64,000 nucleotides of DNA, taken from positions 569,501 through 633,500 of the forward strand of contig CADCSX010000005.1 of assembly GCA_902805475.1 (NCBI GenBank), given 5' to 3'. Below are positions 47,601 to 58,047 of the stretch, one piece after another (position 1 is the stretch's first letter; the number at the start of each line of letters is the position of its first letter). The DNA comes from Entonaema liquescens. Taxonomy: Eukaryota; Ascomycota; Sordariomycetes; Xylariales; Xylariaceae. The notes under the pieces are model-generated. The model was not told where the DNA came from. It worked only from the letters and a program-made list of their open reading frames with translations, and did not search any database. A program made the position numbers and the translations under genes.

Positions 47601-49224
47601 CTCAACACCATTGATAGAGAGGGACGAACCCCGCTAACTTTGGCAGCTAATCAGGGTCGTTGGACTGCAGTGTCAATTCTCCTTAGATATGATGTAGTAG
47701 TTGATATTCTGTCACCTGAGGGGCTGGCCATATTCCTTCATGCAGCACATGCGGGTAAAAAGGATGTCATTCGGAATTTAATTGAATATGCCCGACGCCA
47801 TTCGCCCCCGCCTCATAGATGGGAGTGCAGTGTATTACTAGGGGAAATGATCAGGGCAACTATCAGCATGCTAAAATCTTCAACTCGGCTCGTATGCTGG
47901 CGCGGCACCACCGATGGTCAAGGAACAAGTCACCGGGGCGAACGAAACGTCGTAATGTCGATATCGAATGGTTCGGAAGGCTACATTCAACTTCTAGAGG
48001 CGGTTATATCCAATGACGCCGATCTCGTTAGGCGCTTGGTCGAGGGTGTCAAGATAGATATAACGATACGAAGCTCCAATTGCTACACAATGGCCCTCCA
48101 CGCAGCGGTGGAATTCAACCAACCTACTATCGTCGAAACTCTTCTTAACAGAGGCGCCGATGTTAACACGCGAGGCCTTGACTATAATACTCCCCTCCAT
48201 CGGGCAGCATCCAAGAACCTAATCGATATTGTTCGAATCATTCTTAAGGCGGGGCCTGATTTAGAACTCAGAAATCATGATGAAGTAACAGCTTGGGAAC
48301 TCAGTACGGAAATGGGGCATCACGAAGGTTGGTACTAATAAAAACTAAATGTTAAAATACGAAGGAGTTGTAGCTGAGTAGTTCTAACCACCGTGCTTTA
48401 GTCTCGGATATCCTCCGCCGCGCTGGCTGTGACGTCGATGCTAAAAGTAGCTATCCCTATGTAAGTTTCTTTTTACCTGTACCTAGAAGAAGGAGATGTT
48501 GACTGTCAAGTTGGGCTACCTCTTACATAAACGTAATATGAACCCTTCCAGGAGAACTTACTTCGGCTGGGTACCACTACACTTTGCCGCGCACAACGGT
48601 CATATGGACTGTGTTCGGAACCTCATAGATGCTGGCGCCGATGTCAATAGCGTGTCTGAATACTTGACAACCCCGCTTGACATCGCCCAAAATGCAAATC
48701 AGGCTGTCGTTGCACAAGTAATGATAGAAGCAGGTGGTAAAACGGGCAAGCAACTAGTGGCGGAGAAGTCTGGGCGCTTAGATTGTAATCAATATGATAC
48801 CAACCAGATCGACGGAGACCATGAGCACGCTATAAGAAATACGCCTGATGTGTCTCGAGACATATTTCAGACCTCTAATAGGCTCGCATTCCTGAGATAC
48901 ATACAGAGACTAGTAAACCGGGTTAGAGTCGTGGAGGGTCTTTCAAAAGAGGAACGAAAGAAACTTCTCTTATTTGCGCAGGCTGTGTTAACGGAGAGTG
49001 CAGCACGCTTCAACGAATTATGCCATTTTGAGCCGCTGTTGCAAAAAATTGAAGCCGTTCCCATAGAGGGAGAGAGGTTACCAAAAGAAGAAGAGAAGCT
49101 ATTCAAGAATCTAAAGGAGCAAGTCAAAGCTGAGCTGGAGAAAATAGAAAGAAATGACGTCGCTGTGGAAGTAGTTGATGTCCTACAGTTGCCCGGATGC
49201 CCTGGAAGTTGGAGATGGGAATGA
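44636..49224 (+). CDS. NACHT-ankyrin NLR receptor with N-terminal amyloid motif, partner of the HeLo gene
   Basis: Exons 44636-45002, 45065-45089, 46019-46582, 46640-48331, 48382-48460 and about 48552-49224. The N-terminus (30-47) has ESQAVKDNAQIHNGNIVN, closely matching the R1 motif region ESLVIQDNARVRYGNFIG of the neighbouring HeLo protein. A linker with TGKWLLESDVFTDWL leads to the NACHT domain: Walker A PGAGKTVLA (123-131, in a 25-bp exon), Walker B YVIVDALDEY and ILVTSRD. A winged-helix region follows (LAHNTLGWIAFSCCSLRIDE), then ankyrin repeats such as TPLHRAASKNLIDIVRIILK and VPLHFAAHNGHMDCVRNLID. Ligand binding to the repeats would oligomerise the receptor and template amyloid in the HeLo partner. 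The intron 45090-46018 is 929 bp because a transposon lies in it. The last splice is one base out of frame (about 48552-48560); dropping one base gives 1132 residues. Confidence 0.85.
45138..45996. mobile_element. Non-autonomous DNA transposon (hAT-like signature) inside an NLR intron
   Basis: Terminal inverted repeats of 48 bp, beginning GAGTGATGCTATTTCAAGAT, lie at 45138-45185 and 45949-45996 and differ at one position (T versus C at position 36). The element is flanked by a perfect 8-bp duplication TTAATATT at 45130-45137 and 45997-46004. The 859-bp element has no coding frame, and its interior is strongly AT-rich, as expected after RIP. An 8-bp duplication suits the hAT superfamily, though the terminal bases are not the usual CAG. 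Without element and duplication the host intron would be 62 bp, normal for this genome. Confidence 0.9.
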
Positions 49225-49463
49225 GAAGAATTGGAAAGGGTAATCCGACCTAAGGGGTAAAGAGACATCTATAACGCGAGGAAACCTTCTACAACTTTGA
49301 GCTGGAAGTTAACAGTTATATGTGTCCCTAAATGGGTTCATGATATCTCATTTATAATTATTCAACTAGCCCAAGTACACATATGTCCATTCCTTAGTCG
49401 CTTCAAATAACGCTCACTTATACCTACTGACATCTTCGCTACACGAGAATAGGGGCTAACACA

Positions 49464-50799
49464 CTACGCTGCCGCCGCCGCTGCCTCGGCAGCCAAAGCC
49501 TCTCTCCGGCTCTTGCTCTCGGGGTCGAAGTAAGGCTTCTCACCCAAGCTCACGGCGCGAGAACCCGTGCGCTCGCCGAGGCCCTGGTTGAGGTAATCCG
49601 GGGTAGCGGCATGGTAGACGCTGCGGTTATCCCAGATGGCCAGGTCGTTGGGCTGCTGCCAGCGGAAGCGGACCTGGAGATCGTGGTTCTCGACGATCAG
49701 CTGGACGAACCAGTCTAAGAAGCCGCGCGACTCCGCCTCGGACAGCCCGTGGATGTGCTTGACGTGGTGGCCCACGGCGAACACGCTCTTCCACCCGGTT
49801 ACTGGGTTCGTGCGCACCACCGGGTGCACGGCTTCCAGGACTTCGCCGACGTTCTCGGGCGCGCCGCGAGGCGCTGAGTAGACCTTGAAGTTGTTGCGTT
49901 CTGCGGCCTCGTTGAAGGCGGGTTGTGCGTAGTATGCTGTTAATGTGTCTAGGAAACCTCGTAGCGGCTTGGAGATGCGGTCGTAGAGCTCGTAGCCAGA
50001 GGCCCATAGGGTGTCTGTTCATCGAGTCAGGTTTACGTTTCTTTTGCTCCTATATACGTCTTCCAATTGGGACAAGATTGAATACATACCACCTCCAGTC
50101 TTAGGGAGCTCAGTGAGTCTCAGTAGTGCATAATCGCTAGGAATGGGCTCGAACGTGATATCCGAGTGCCATTGGTTCTTCTGCGTCTGCTTCTTCTCAG
50201 CCCAGATGTCTTTCCTGGAGTAGAGTTTCTTGGCCTGTTGCGATGAGATGGTGCTAATCTCGTCGTCGCTACCACCGTGCTCGCGCCCGGAGTTGATCAC
50301 GGGGTGAATGTGTAGCTTAGAGGTGGCCGGCTTGCCAGATAGCTCACCGAGCCGCTGGACTAGTTCTTTTTGCAGGTCGTTGGTGATGTTGTCCTGCTTC
50401 CGGAAGAAGACCACGCCGCGTTGAGAAACTAAATATTGTCAGTCTAAGTCAATTCGGGAGACTCGGTTCATTTCTCATACTTGTGATAGCGAGATCGCGG
50501 ATGAGCTCGTCTGAGTTAGGAGCCCTCAGCCATTCGGCCAAGTCTACATCTATAAACTCCTTTCCAATCACGGGTGTGACGTCAAACTGCTTGAACTGGT
50601 CCAGAGCACCGCTTAGTTTCAGGGGTTCTTTGTGGTTCGTCTCTAGCTTTGGCTGTTCATCCTCTAGGCTCGTCTCGCCGACCGCGAGAGAACTTTCTAC
50701 CTCCGGGGCTGCTTGCGTTTCCTTCTGTGTACCGGGAATGACCTTCTGCTTGATATGCTCAGCGATCGGAGCGACGGCTTCTGTAGCTGATGGAGACAT
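49464..50799 (-). CDS. TauD/TfdA-family alpha-ketoglutarate-dependent dioxygenase
   Basis: Three exons (50799-50481, 50428-50090, 50014-49464) give 402 residues. Iron ligands are visible as HSD in NQWHSDITFEPIPSDYAL and the distal His in NRSVYHAATPDYL; the 2-oxoglutarate arginine is in GSRAVSLGEKPYF. Also typical are RGVVFFRKQDNI near the start of the core and NPVTGWKSVFAVGHHVKHIHGLS. Fungal relatives resemble JLP1 sulfonate/taurine dioxygenases, releasing sulfite for sulfur nutrition, but many paralogues have other substrates. The N-terminal ~60 residues are disordered and acidic. It ends 240 bp from the convergent NLR and lies on the same strand as the UstYa and 2OG genes to the right, so cluster membership is possible but unproven. 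The C-terminal poly-alanine tail is variable in the family. Confidence 0.9.
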
Positions 50800-51963
50800 T
50801 ATGTATGATGTACAGGCAATGAGACTTAGATGAGAAGAAACTGTCAAGTTTACACAACAACGCTGATCAGTAGTACAATTTCCCAATAGCAGAAGTTTGT
50901 ATAAAGAGATTCATATATAAATATTACATCTTATATATAAGTGATCCTGATCTGCCGAGTCCGGATGGGCTGTAAATGGCGTAAGCGACCCCATTCTAAC
51001 GCAATATGCTTGGATGCCATCCCTTAAGTGGAGGTGGATAGCGGATTGGGTAGCGTCTTTGACCAGATAAGCCATTTATATGCAAGATAGTATAGAGATG
51101 TCGTGACCGGCGAGGCGCGTCTCGAAATCGCGATTCTGGGGTCGATGCCGCTTTATGTGGGGGATTTCGACATAGACAACCGGCGTGACGTGCTCGATAG
51201 CCGTCCGACCAGCAAATTATCTTCCACTTAGAACGACAACCGATATCCTAAATCCCCGCAACTCCAACTTTTAGAATAGACTATCGTGGCTGTGTAGATA
51301 TTCTATCAATTCCGGGGTTTCTGTTTGATGATTTGTTAGTTCGCTATACTCGGATCGTCATATTGAAGTCTATCCAACACAGTTCTTAGGCTTCATACGT
51401 GTTGCATCCTCCGAAATAGGACATTCCAGTGGATATACATTTACAATGAAACCCCGAGTATGTTTAAATGAAATTGAGAGAATTATATATATGCAAGCAC
51501 TAGTATTTTGTAATAATTTTATGTCATGAGTTGTCAAGATAGTTGTATACCTATAAAGCTAATACCGGCTCTACTTATCCGCCACTTCTCCCATTATTAT
51601 ACTTGATATATACTAGAATAGAAGGGTTTAGTGTAAGCATCATTATGTAGAATGAAATAAAATGACTGCAAGTTATTATTCTCGTAGGTTTGTATGAATG
51701 GTGATGGACCTCTTTGTGATAGTCTCAGGAGCAAAATATAATCCTTTAAGTTAAACCGACCCACAAGAGGAGTTTACAGATCACGGTTCTCAGAAAGGTA
51801 CCTGTCAATATTGTCAGTGTTGACGATGCTTAGCGTCCGTAATCCATCCTCTTAGAAACCTATTCTGTACCCCTATGTTAACCTCCCCACTATATCGTGC
51901 ACACACCAATACTTATATCCAGTTTATCTCTAAGTACAACAGTTACCTACTCCTTCCATGCGT
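50800..51963. other. Intergenic region
   Basis: A 1.16-kb stretch between two leftward genes. I see no gene, RNA or repeat. It includes the TauD-gene promoter. Confidence 0.45.
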
Positions 51964-52966
51964 CTAGCCCGAGGAGTACATTGAAATATATCCCGGGGGT
52001 GGTGGCATGGGCAACAGGGGAAGTTCTTTAGCATCGGGAGGCTTGGATAACGGTTGATGAGGCGCGGGAATCTGGCGGTCGAGCTGCCAGCGGAAGTGGG
52101 CGTCCCAGTCGGCGCAGCGGCGCGGGTTCTCAGCAATAGCCACTGGACGTTTCAGGCCTTCAAACCAACTATGTGTCAAGACGGTCGTATCCGCATTGCA
52201 CGTCACATATTGGCGCAAAGTTTCTACACAGTGGTCCCAATGCGAAAGCCGCCTCTCGGCGCTTTGGCTCCATACCACGCTGCGCGTTTCGTAGTAGTCC
52301 GGGTGTAGGCTTTGGTGAAGTAGATACAGGCAATGAAGGTAATGGTGACTCGCAAGGTACCCCATATAACCGCCGCCACTTTCTGGTGGTAAACGCACAG
52401 AGTCTGGCGAGCTTCCTGTTAGGCGTAGCTCTTCCTCGCTAAGACTCATCATGCCCACTAGGTAATAACTCTATCATTAGAGACATCACTACAGGCATCG
52501 ACCAGTAAGAGAAAGCCATACTTACCACGCAGTATGGCAGTCCAGTTGCCGTCAACATCTTCAAGACGAGTAATACTACTTGGACTGAAAGGCGACCATT
52601 TGGTATGATTGAGTCGAGTAACTCTAGAGCCGGGCTTTGTTTCTTTGAGTGCAGGGGCTAAGGGATTCGTGAGTGAGTAATGACAGTGGGAAAATATGTC
52701 TGAGATGGGGAGGTCAATTACATACAATAGTATTGGTAACGATCGATGCCAACGTTGCATGATTCATACTTTGTAGCACTATATAGCCAAACACCGGTGA
52801 CAGAGCAGAGTAGAATAACAGTAAGGACACAATTAATGATAAGGTGCACTAAATTATTTCCTCGAGGCCTAAGGTGAAGGTAATATCGTATATCTTCCGA
52901 GTCATTGTTCGATATCAACTGTTCAGACTCTTGAGAAGGCTCTTTAGTTAGTTTGTAATACTCCAT
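51964..52966 (-). CDS. UstYa-family (DUF3328) oxidase-like membrane protein
   Basis: Three exons (52966-52726, 52657-52526, 52457-51964) give 288 residues. After a cytosolic N-terminus there is one transmembrane segment (about 38-62, VHLIINCVLTVILLCSVTGVWLY). The lumenal part contains the two diagnostic HxxHC motifs: HYLHC (163-167) and HWDHC (197-201), followed by VTCNADTTVLTHSW. UstYa and UstYb proteins catalyse oxidative cyclisation or halogenation-type tailoring of ribosomally made peptides (ustiloxins, phomopsins and related dikaritins) and other metabolites. The proline-rich C-terminal tail (PMPPPPGYISMYSSG) is ordinary for the family. It is divergent from a small secreted peptide gene at 53630, and a 2-oxoglutarate oxygenase lies beyond that. 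Function in a peptide pathway is inferred from that setting. Confidence 0.92.
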
Positions 52967-53629
52967 GATTCGTGAGTATGTAGTTGGTAGAAGATAGAAG
53001 GGAGAGTAGCAAAGCGCGAGAAGCTGAGAAGACTACTCGAAAAGCATAGATCACGTTAAGGATCCATTATACTGTGATCGGATGTGGGCACAATCCTCCA
53101 TCCCTTTTCCGTAGGCCTGCATACTTCCATGTAGGACGATAGGTATTACAGAATCATCATTGTCTCATTACGAGGGCTTGCAGCTGGATCAGAGATACCG
53201 TACGATTGATGAGTAGAATTGAATAGCCCGCCAACCATTCACCCATGAAATAATTTCCCTTTCGCAACTATAGGTACTTTACCTACCGACTTTTTCCGAC
53301 GTCAAACACACACAATGCAAGAGTTCGGAAGATAGCTATCAGACCGCCACCTTACCAAAGAGTAGAGCGATGTCAACCCGAGGGGTTGACGTTGCTATCT
53401 CCACCTATAAGGACCGTACTGTGACACACAGCCTTCCGCTCGGTTGGCGACCTGATTGTGTATATAGGGGTTAGGCCTGCTGTTAACATGGAGTTGACTT
53501 CCCTAGCACTATTCATTTCCATATTACCAAAATTACTTACCTTTTCAAGGTTTATCCACTTCCAGCTTAACTTGCTTGCAATCCTGCGGCTTACTTAGGT
53601 ACCTAACGTATCTCATTTTGGCCGCCAAC
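52967..53629. promoter_or_regulatory. Divergent promoter of the UstYa gene and small peptide gene
   Basis: 663 bp between two start codons. It contains copy B of a 94-bp repeat at 53322-53415, about 215 bp before the peptide start. No other gene is visible. Shared control of the two genes is an inference from the layout. Confidence 0.45.
53322..53415 (+). repeat. 94-bp dispersed repeat, copy B
   Basis: This is a gap-free match to 44003-44096 in the same orientation. It carries a perfect hairpin-forming palindrome GTCAACCCGAGGGGTTGAC at about 53372-53390, followed by GTTGCTATCT. It appears less decayed than copy A. It could be a short non-autonomous element, a tRNA-derived fragment or a shared upstream control element. 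Confidence 0.7.
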
Positions 53630-53943
53630 ATGAAGCCTATTCTTGTCTTATTTGCCCTGAGCTCCGCTGCTATGGCTGCGCCTTTAACAAGTATGGGGTT
53701 TGTGCGTTGATATACTTCTTTCGCTAATAAACTGCTTAGGCATTTTCGGGCAGAAAAAGCGAGTCCCTGATGTCGAGTAAGATCTACTAAGCCCGCTGGC
53801 GAAGAAACTTAATGCAGACCTAATCATCCATTGAATTGCTTAGTCAAGAAATTATTGAGGCGGGCTTTATTCCACCTCCTACGATCGCTCTTTGGCAAAG
53901 CCCTGATGAAGAGGATACCGATTGTGATGACGAGTCGGATTGA
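53630..53943 (+). CDS. Small secreted peptide, candidate RiPP precursor
   Basis: Three tiny exons (53630-53690, 53740-53776, 53844-53943) encode 65 residues. The start context is GCCAACATG. Residues 1-17 are a clear signal peptide (MKPILVLFALSSAAMAA) with an AMA/A-type cleavage site. After processing, a dibasic site KKR (26-28) precedes a 37-residue tail beginning VPDVDQEIIEAG, with a PPP turn, one tryptophan and a strongly acidic end. Introns have GTATGG and GTAAGA donors, CTAAT branch sites and TTAG acceptors. Secretion signal plus Kex2-type site, next to a UstYa gene and an oxygenase, is the pattern of dikaritin-type precursors. Against this: only one dibasic site, no repeated core and no tyrosine. 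It could instead be an unrelated small secreted protein. Confidence 0.6.
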
Positions 53944-54092
53944 AATACTTTGAGTACAAGGACAGTGACTTGGTTGCTGAGGAACAGGGGGTTATTTAAG
54001 CACCTAGTGTAATTACTTTATCTGATAGTGTTTGCTAAAATGGAGGCAAAAACAACTTAGCCTCTTGAATCATCACATTCATTTAAATCTAT

Positions 54093-55368
54093 TTACAACT
54101 CGCCTTCCTGGTACTGATATTTGCTGACCTCCGAACCGTACTCATCAAATCTGACGGGCTCGTACTTAGAGGGGTTTTCGGTTGTAATGAACCGCGGTAG
54201 AGTTGTTACCACGTGGGAGAAGTCGGGACAAAGAAAGAAGGGAATAGAGTAGCGAGCAGGAATGCCGGCTGCTGGTACCGTATCAACTCCTGGGATTGAT
54301 ACCCGATGTTGAGCTGAGATAAAATAGTCTAGTTTGGGTGTATTAGCTAGATAAGCACATAACGTATAATTAAGTACGAATGACTTACCATTAGTAAAGC
54401 GTTGAAGCATATCACCAATATTCAATATGAATGTTCCGTCCTCGGGTTTCGCATGAAGGAACTGGTGTGACTCGGGACTTTTCAATTCCAATCCCCCGCC
54501 ACCGTCTTGGAACATCATTGTGAATGTACTGAGATATAATTAGTGTTCTATACCTAGGTATTTTGGTAAATATTGTAAACATTAAAACCTACCCCCAGTC
54601 AGTATGAGTCGGTAAGCGTGCTATTAGGTCATTTTGCAGCCTGTCTTTGCTGATAGCGGGATAATGTAACAAACGTAATTGACAGTGCTGGTTTGAGATT
54701 AGACTAGAGAGTGCGGCGTGTTCTTGATAGTCGAGGCCCAAGCCAACACCAATAGCCCTAAGTAAGACCTCGCCCACACCAGACAGCCTTTGGTAAAGGG
54801 CCGTCATGCGACTTCTGAAGTCTGGGAGTATGTCATCAGGCAGCCATATATTCTGCTGCACAGGATCATGCTCACTCCCTATCTCGTAGCTCTCCTAGTA
54901 CTTCGTCAGCCATCGATGAGGGAACGTGGGGCCAGGTTGGGTGAAGGAGGGTAGGACAAGAATGGGACTAGTCTATACCTTGAAATCGGAGATCTTTCGC
55001 AATCCTTGGGAAATATTTCCGAGTGTTCCATTGGCCTCTAAATCTGCTGGGGAGTAGACCTTCTCCTGACCGATTCCTGAATAGCCCCGATGCGGCGTAC
55101 GCCCAGGGGGGTGGGGGGCTTTCATCTTTTCTTCATACGGTAGATCGAAAAGCTTCTTGGTCCAAGCGAGGGCATCTCGTATTTCATTGTTGCTAATCCC
55201 ATGGCCTACAACCTTGACAAAACCTAGGGAGTGGAGAGATCTAACAAGAGCCTGTCCAACTTTGAGACGCTCTGAATCAACAGGGGAATCTTGAGCCTCG
55301 ATGGTAAAAGGAGAAATATCAACCGTCTCGATAGGGTCACCCCTAACACAAGGAAGGTGGTGCTCCAT
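54093..55368 (-). CDS. 2-oxoglutarate/Fe(II)-dependent oxygenase, isopenicillin-N-synthase-like
   Basis: Four exons (55368-54979, 54894-54593, 54528-54389, 54328-54093) give 355 residues. The N-terminal DIOX_N part has ALVRSLHSLGFVKVVGHGIS and HRGYSGIGQEKVYS. The catalytic core has the iron triad in HTDWGTFTMMFQD (HxD) and SAQHRVSIPG (distal His), and the co-substrate arginine in ARYSIPFFLCPDF (RxS). LHAKPEDGTFILNIGDMLQRFTN precedes the distal His, as in the family. Fungal members hydroxylate, desaturate or cyclise secondary metabolites; substrate is unknown. The gene converges with the small secreted peptide gene 150 bp away. All introns have canonical borders, and the frame is intact. Confidence 0.92.
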
Positions 55369-56081
55369 TTTTAATATAGGTAATCGGTATAGGAAACCAT
55401 AGGCGAAGCCACAAACAGGTACGCGTAAGAACCGAGGACAATTATCTTCGGGGGTAAGAGTATATAGATGTGGTAAAAGGTGAAAAGCAAAGAGGTCTAA
55501 GATATTAAAAAAATAAGGACGCCCGATTAAAAGGCAGTAATCACTTCACTCCATGCTTATCTTAATTTATCATCACTTGTAGAGGCCACCGGGTATCTTC
55601 GGATGCGGGGATGCTCGTAGTAAGGGATGATTCAACTTCGTAGTACAACATTAACAAAGACTAACAAATATGAGGCACTTTTGTCTCATAGAAGATATGT
55701 TTTAATTTAACCTATAATCTAACGAACCAATGGTAGAGTATTTCATAATGTCGTGCAATTGTAATCATTCGGACTCCAATCCTGTCGGGTACCTACAAGC
55801 AGGTTTTACGGGATACAAACTACAATACGAACCACCCAGATCACTTACCTTAGATAGAGATAATGTTCAAATTTAGAAACTTGTTCACCTTGTGTAACTG
55901 TGTCTCTTAATTCCATTTCTACCATCACAGCCTTCGGAATATGAACGATACGGTGTCTACTCTCAGAAGCCTGACCTATAAATATCCCCTCTTGGCATAT
56001 CTTCTCGCAATGTCCCAAAGATACAAATGATACTCGATTGCACACCCAAATTACCATATTTCATTAGTTTGCTCATAAAGT
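55369..56081. other. Intergenic region
   Basis: 713 bp between the divergent oxygenase and membrane protein genes. It is AT-rich, and no further feature was recognised. Confidence 0.45.
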
Positions 56082-57303
56082 ATGTCCGACGCTGGCCAGG
56101 GCATCTCGTCGGGCGGCCTTTCAGTACGTATCCTGTGAAATAATGTAGGAAAGGTTGCAGCTTTGAACCTAATATTATGTTCATTATATGCATCAAGTAC
56201 TTATACTCTTAAACCCTTCTCTATAGGCCGTTATCTGGGTATTAGCTAGCTTATCGACCGTGTTACTCGCCGGTCGCTTGCTTATCCGAAGCATTATACT
56301 CAAGAGTTTTCAACTGGATGATGTATTTGGGGTCGCCTCTTGGCTCTTCATGATACTCAGCATGATTCTTGCGACTGTCGAACTCCCCCTAAGTTATCAA
56401 TATACTTCGATTTTGATAGGCGAATCTCCAGCACCCCCTGAATCCGAACTCGCAAATATGGCCATTAAGTTACGCAAGTTTGATGTAGCTGCTCAGACCT
56501 TTTTCTGGACATCACTTTTTTGTGTCAAGTTTTCTTTCATGTTTCTATATAAACTCGTTTTTGGTCGACGCGGGAAGCATAACCGTGGTTGGCTGTGTGC
56601 CATGATTTACATTGTGCTTTGCTACGCGATCTGCCTCATTGGCGTTTATGGCCAATGTGGCGAGGCACAACATTTGTTCTCTTATGGTTAGTTCGAATGT
56701 ATATGCAATATGTATTTCACTCCACGCTAACTATTCTCAAGAGCAGTGCCAGGGAGAGTACATTACATTACTTCTTTCGAGGCTAATCTGGGTTGACTAT
56801 TTCTTTAATGTCACATCTGACATTGTTGGTTAGTTCCAAGAGCCATAATTCCATCAGGCTGCAAACTCAATGAAGCTATTTCTTATTAATATTCCCACCT
56901 AGTTATTGCGCTTCCTATGCCTATAATCTGGCGCTTGAACATGGTCAGGAAGCAGAAACTAGCCCTGTCTGCCATTTGCAGTCTAGCAACGATCACAATT
57001 GCATTCGAGACAGTACGGTCGGTAAAGCTACACCAGTTAGACAACCACCTCACCAACCTCTACAGCTATCTTGAACTGCTAGTTTCTGTGCTTATTAGCC
57101 AGTTACCCTCATATCGCTTCTTGATTTCTCCCTCAAATAAGGACCACGAATACCGTCGGCTATTTTGGAGTCGTATCACTATGAGGAGCTACCATTCCAG
57201 CTCGTCGGGATACTCTATGCAAAACCTTGGCCATACGCCGCGCGGGGCAAAATTCCAGGGGGATCAAGACGAGATACCTACACCTTCGACCGATATAAAA
57301 TAA
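56082..57303 (+). CDS. Rhodopsin-like (Pth11-related) fungal integral membrane protein
   Basis: Four exons (56082-56123, 56227-56686, 56742-56828, 56903-57303) sum to 329 residues. Hydrophobic segments include AVIWVLASLSTVLLAGRLLI, VASWLFMILSMILATVELPL, FFWTSLFCVKFSFMFLYKLV, GWLCAMIYIVLCYAICLIGV and IALPMPIIWRL. The motifs LQ/FQLDDVFG after helix 2, and QCQGEYITLLLSRLIWVDYFFNVTSDIV before VIALPMPIIWRL, are those of the fungal rhodopsin/SAT-like family (PF20684). Members are seven-helix proteins often placed near secondary-metabolite clusters or acting as Pth11-like receptors; none of their ligands can be deduced here. The TM count is about six to seven. The last exon ends in a hydrophilic Ser-rich tail. 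Its place beside the UstYa-oxygenase group may be functional or coincidental. Confidence 0.85.
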
Positions 57304-57610
57304 GGTGTATTATGTGTTATGCATTGACCGTCCGTACAGTGGCAAGAAACGCAAAGTAGTAAGAGCTGGTTGCGGTCCATAGTAGAATGATAAAAGTGTT
57401 TAGTAACCAGTACTATTCTATAGGTGTTAGAAGAGAGGGCTGAACTAAAGGGGGAACCACTAACTAGATACTAGGTCTATGTAAATAACACATACCTATC
57501 TCTCATTACCCTGATAGAAGATAGGGGTCAATGCAAGCCATCAACTATTGAAAAGACGGTACCGTGACTGCAGAAATTATGTTTTATATTTATCATCAAT
57601 ACAATAAGTT
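57304..57610. other. Intergenic region
   Basis: Short 3' flank of the membrane-protein gene up to the inverted-repeat element. Nothing else is recognisable. Confidence 0.45.
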
Positions 57611-58047
57611 GACAAAAGTGTCCGTGCGCCCACTATATGCCCACCAAAACACTCCAATTTCACTCTTAAATATCAAATCAAAATAAATAGATAAAAATAA
57701 TTTAAAAGCTGTATAATATATTGTAGTGCCAAAAGCTCATAGGTATATAAATTTTGTAAGGAATTTCGAAATGGTGGTTGAATAGAGGAGTGACAGATTT
57801 GGTGGAATGTTTTTCCCATACAAAACGTGCGCTTTATGTAAGGGAAATTCCTACCTTAATATTATAACCTATTTATACCGTGAAATCATCAATATTAATA
57901 AACAAAAAAAGTATAAGATTAAACCCTTTTCAAATCTCTATAAAAAAATGTTTTCATTAGAGTTTTACGTATTTTTATTGAATTATAATAACCTTTAGAA
58001 ATGTGTAAGTTTTGGTGTAAAATAAGGTATGCACGGACACTTTTGTC
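57611..58047. mobile_element. 437-bp MITE-like element with terminal inverted repeats
   Basis: GACAAAAGTGTCCGTGC at 57611-57627 is perfectly inverted at 58031-58047. A weaker inverted match continues inward (CACCAAAAC on the left, its complement GTTTTGGTG on the right). The interior is AT-rich with no coding capacity. No clean target-site duplication is visible next to the ends, so the superfamily is undetermined. It lies just before the AT-rich block. Confidence 0.75.
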
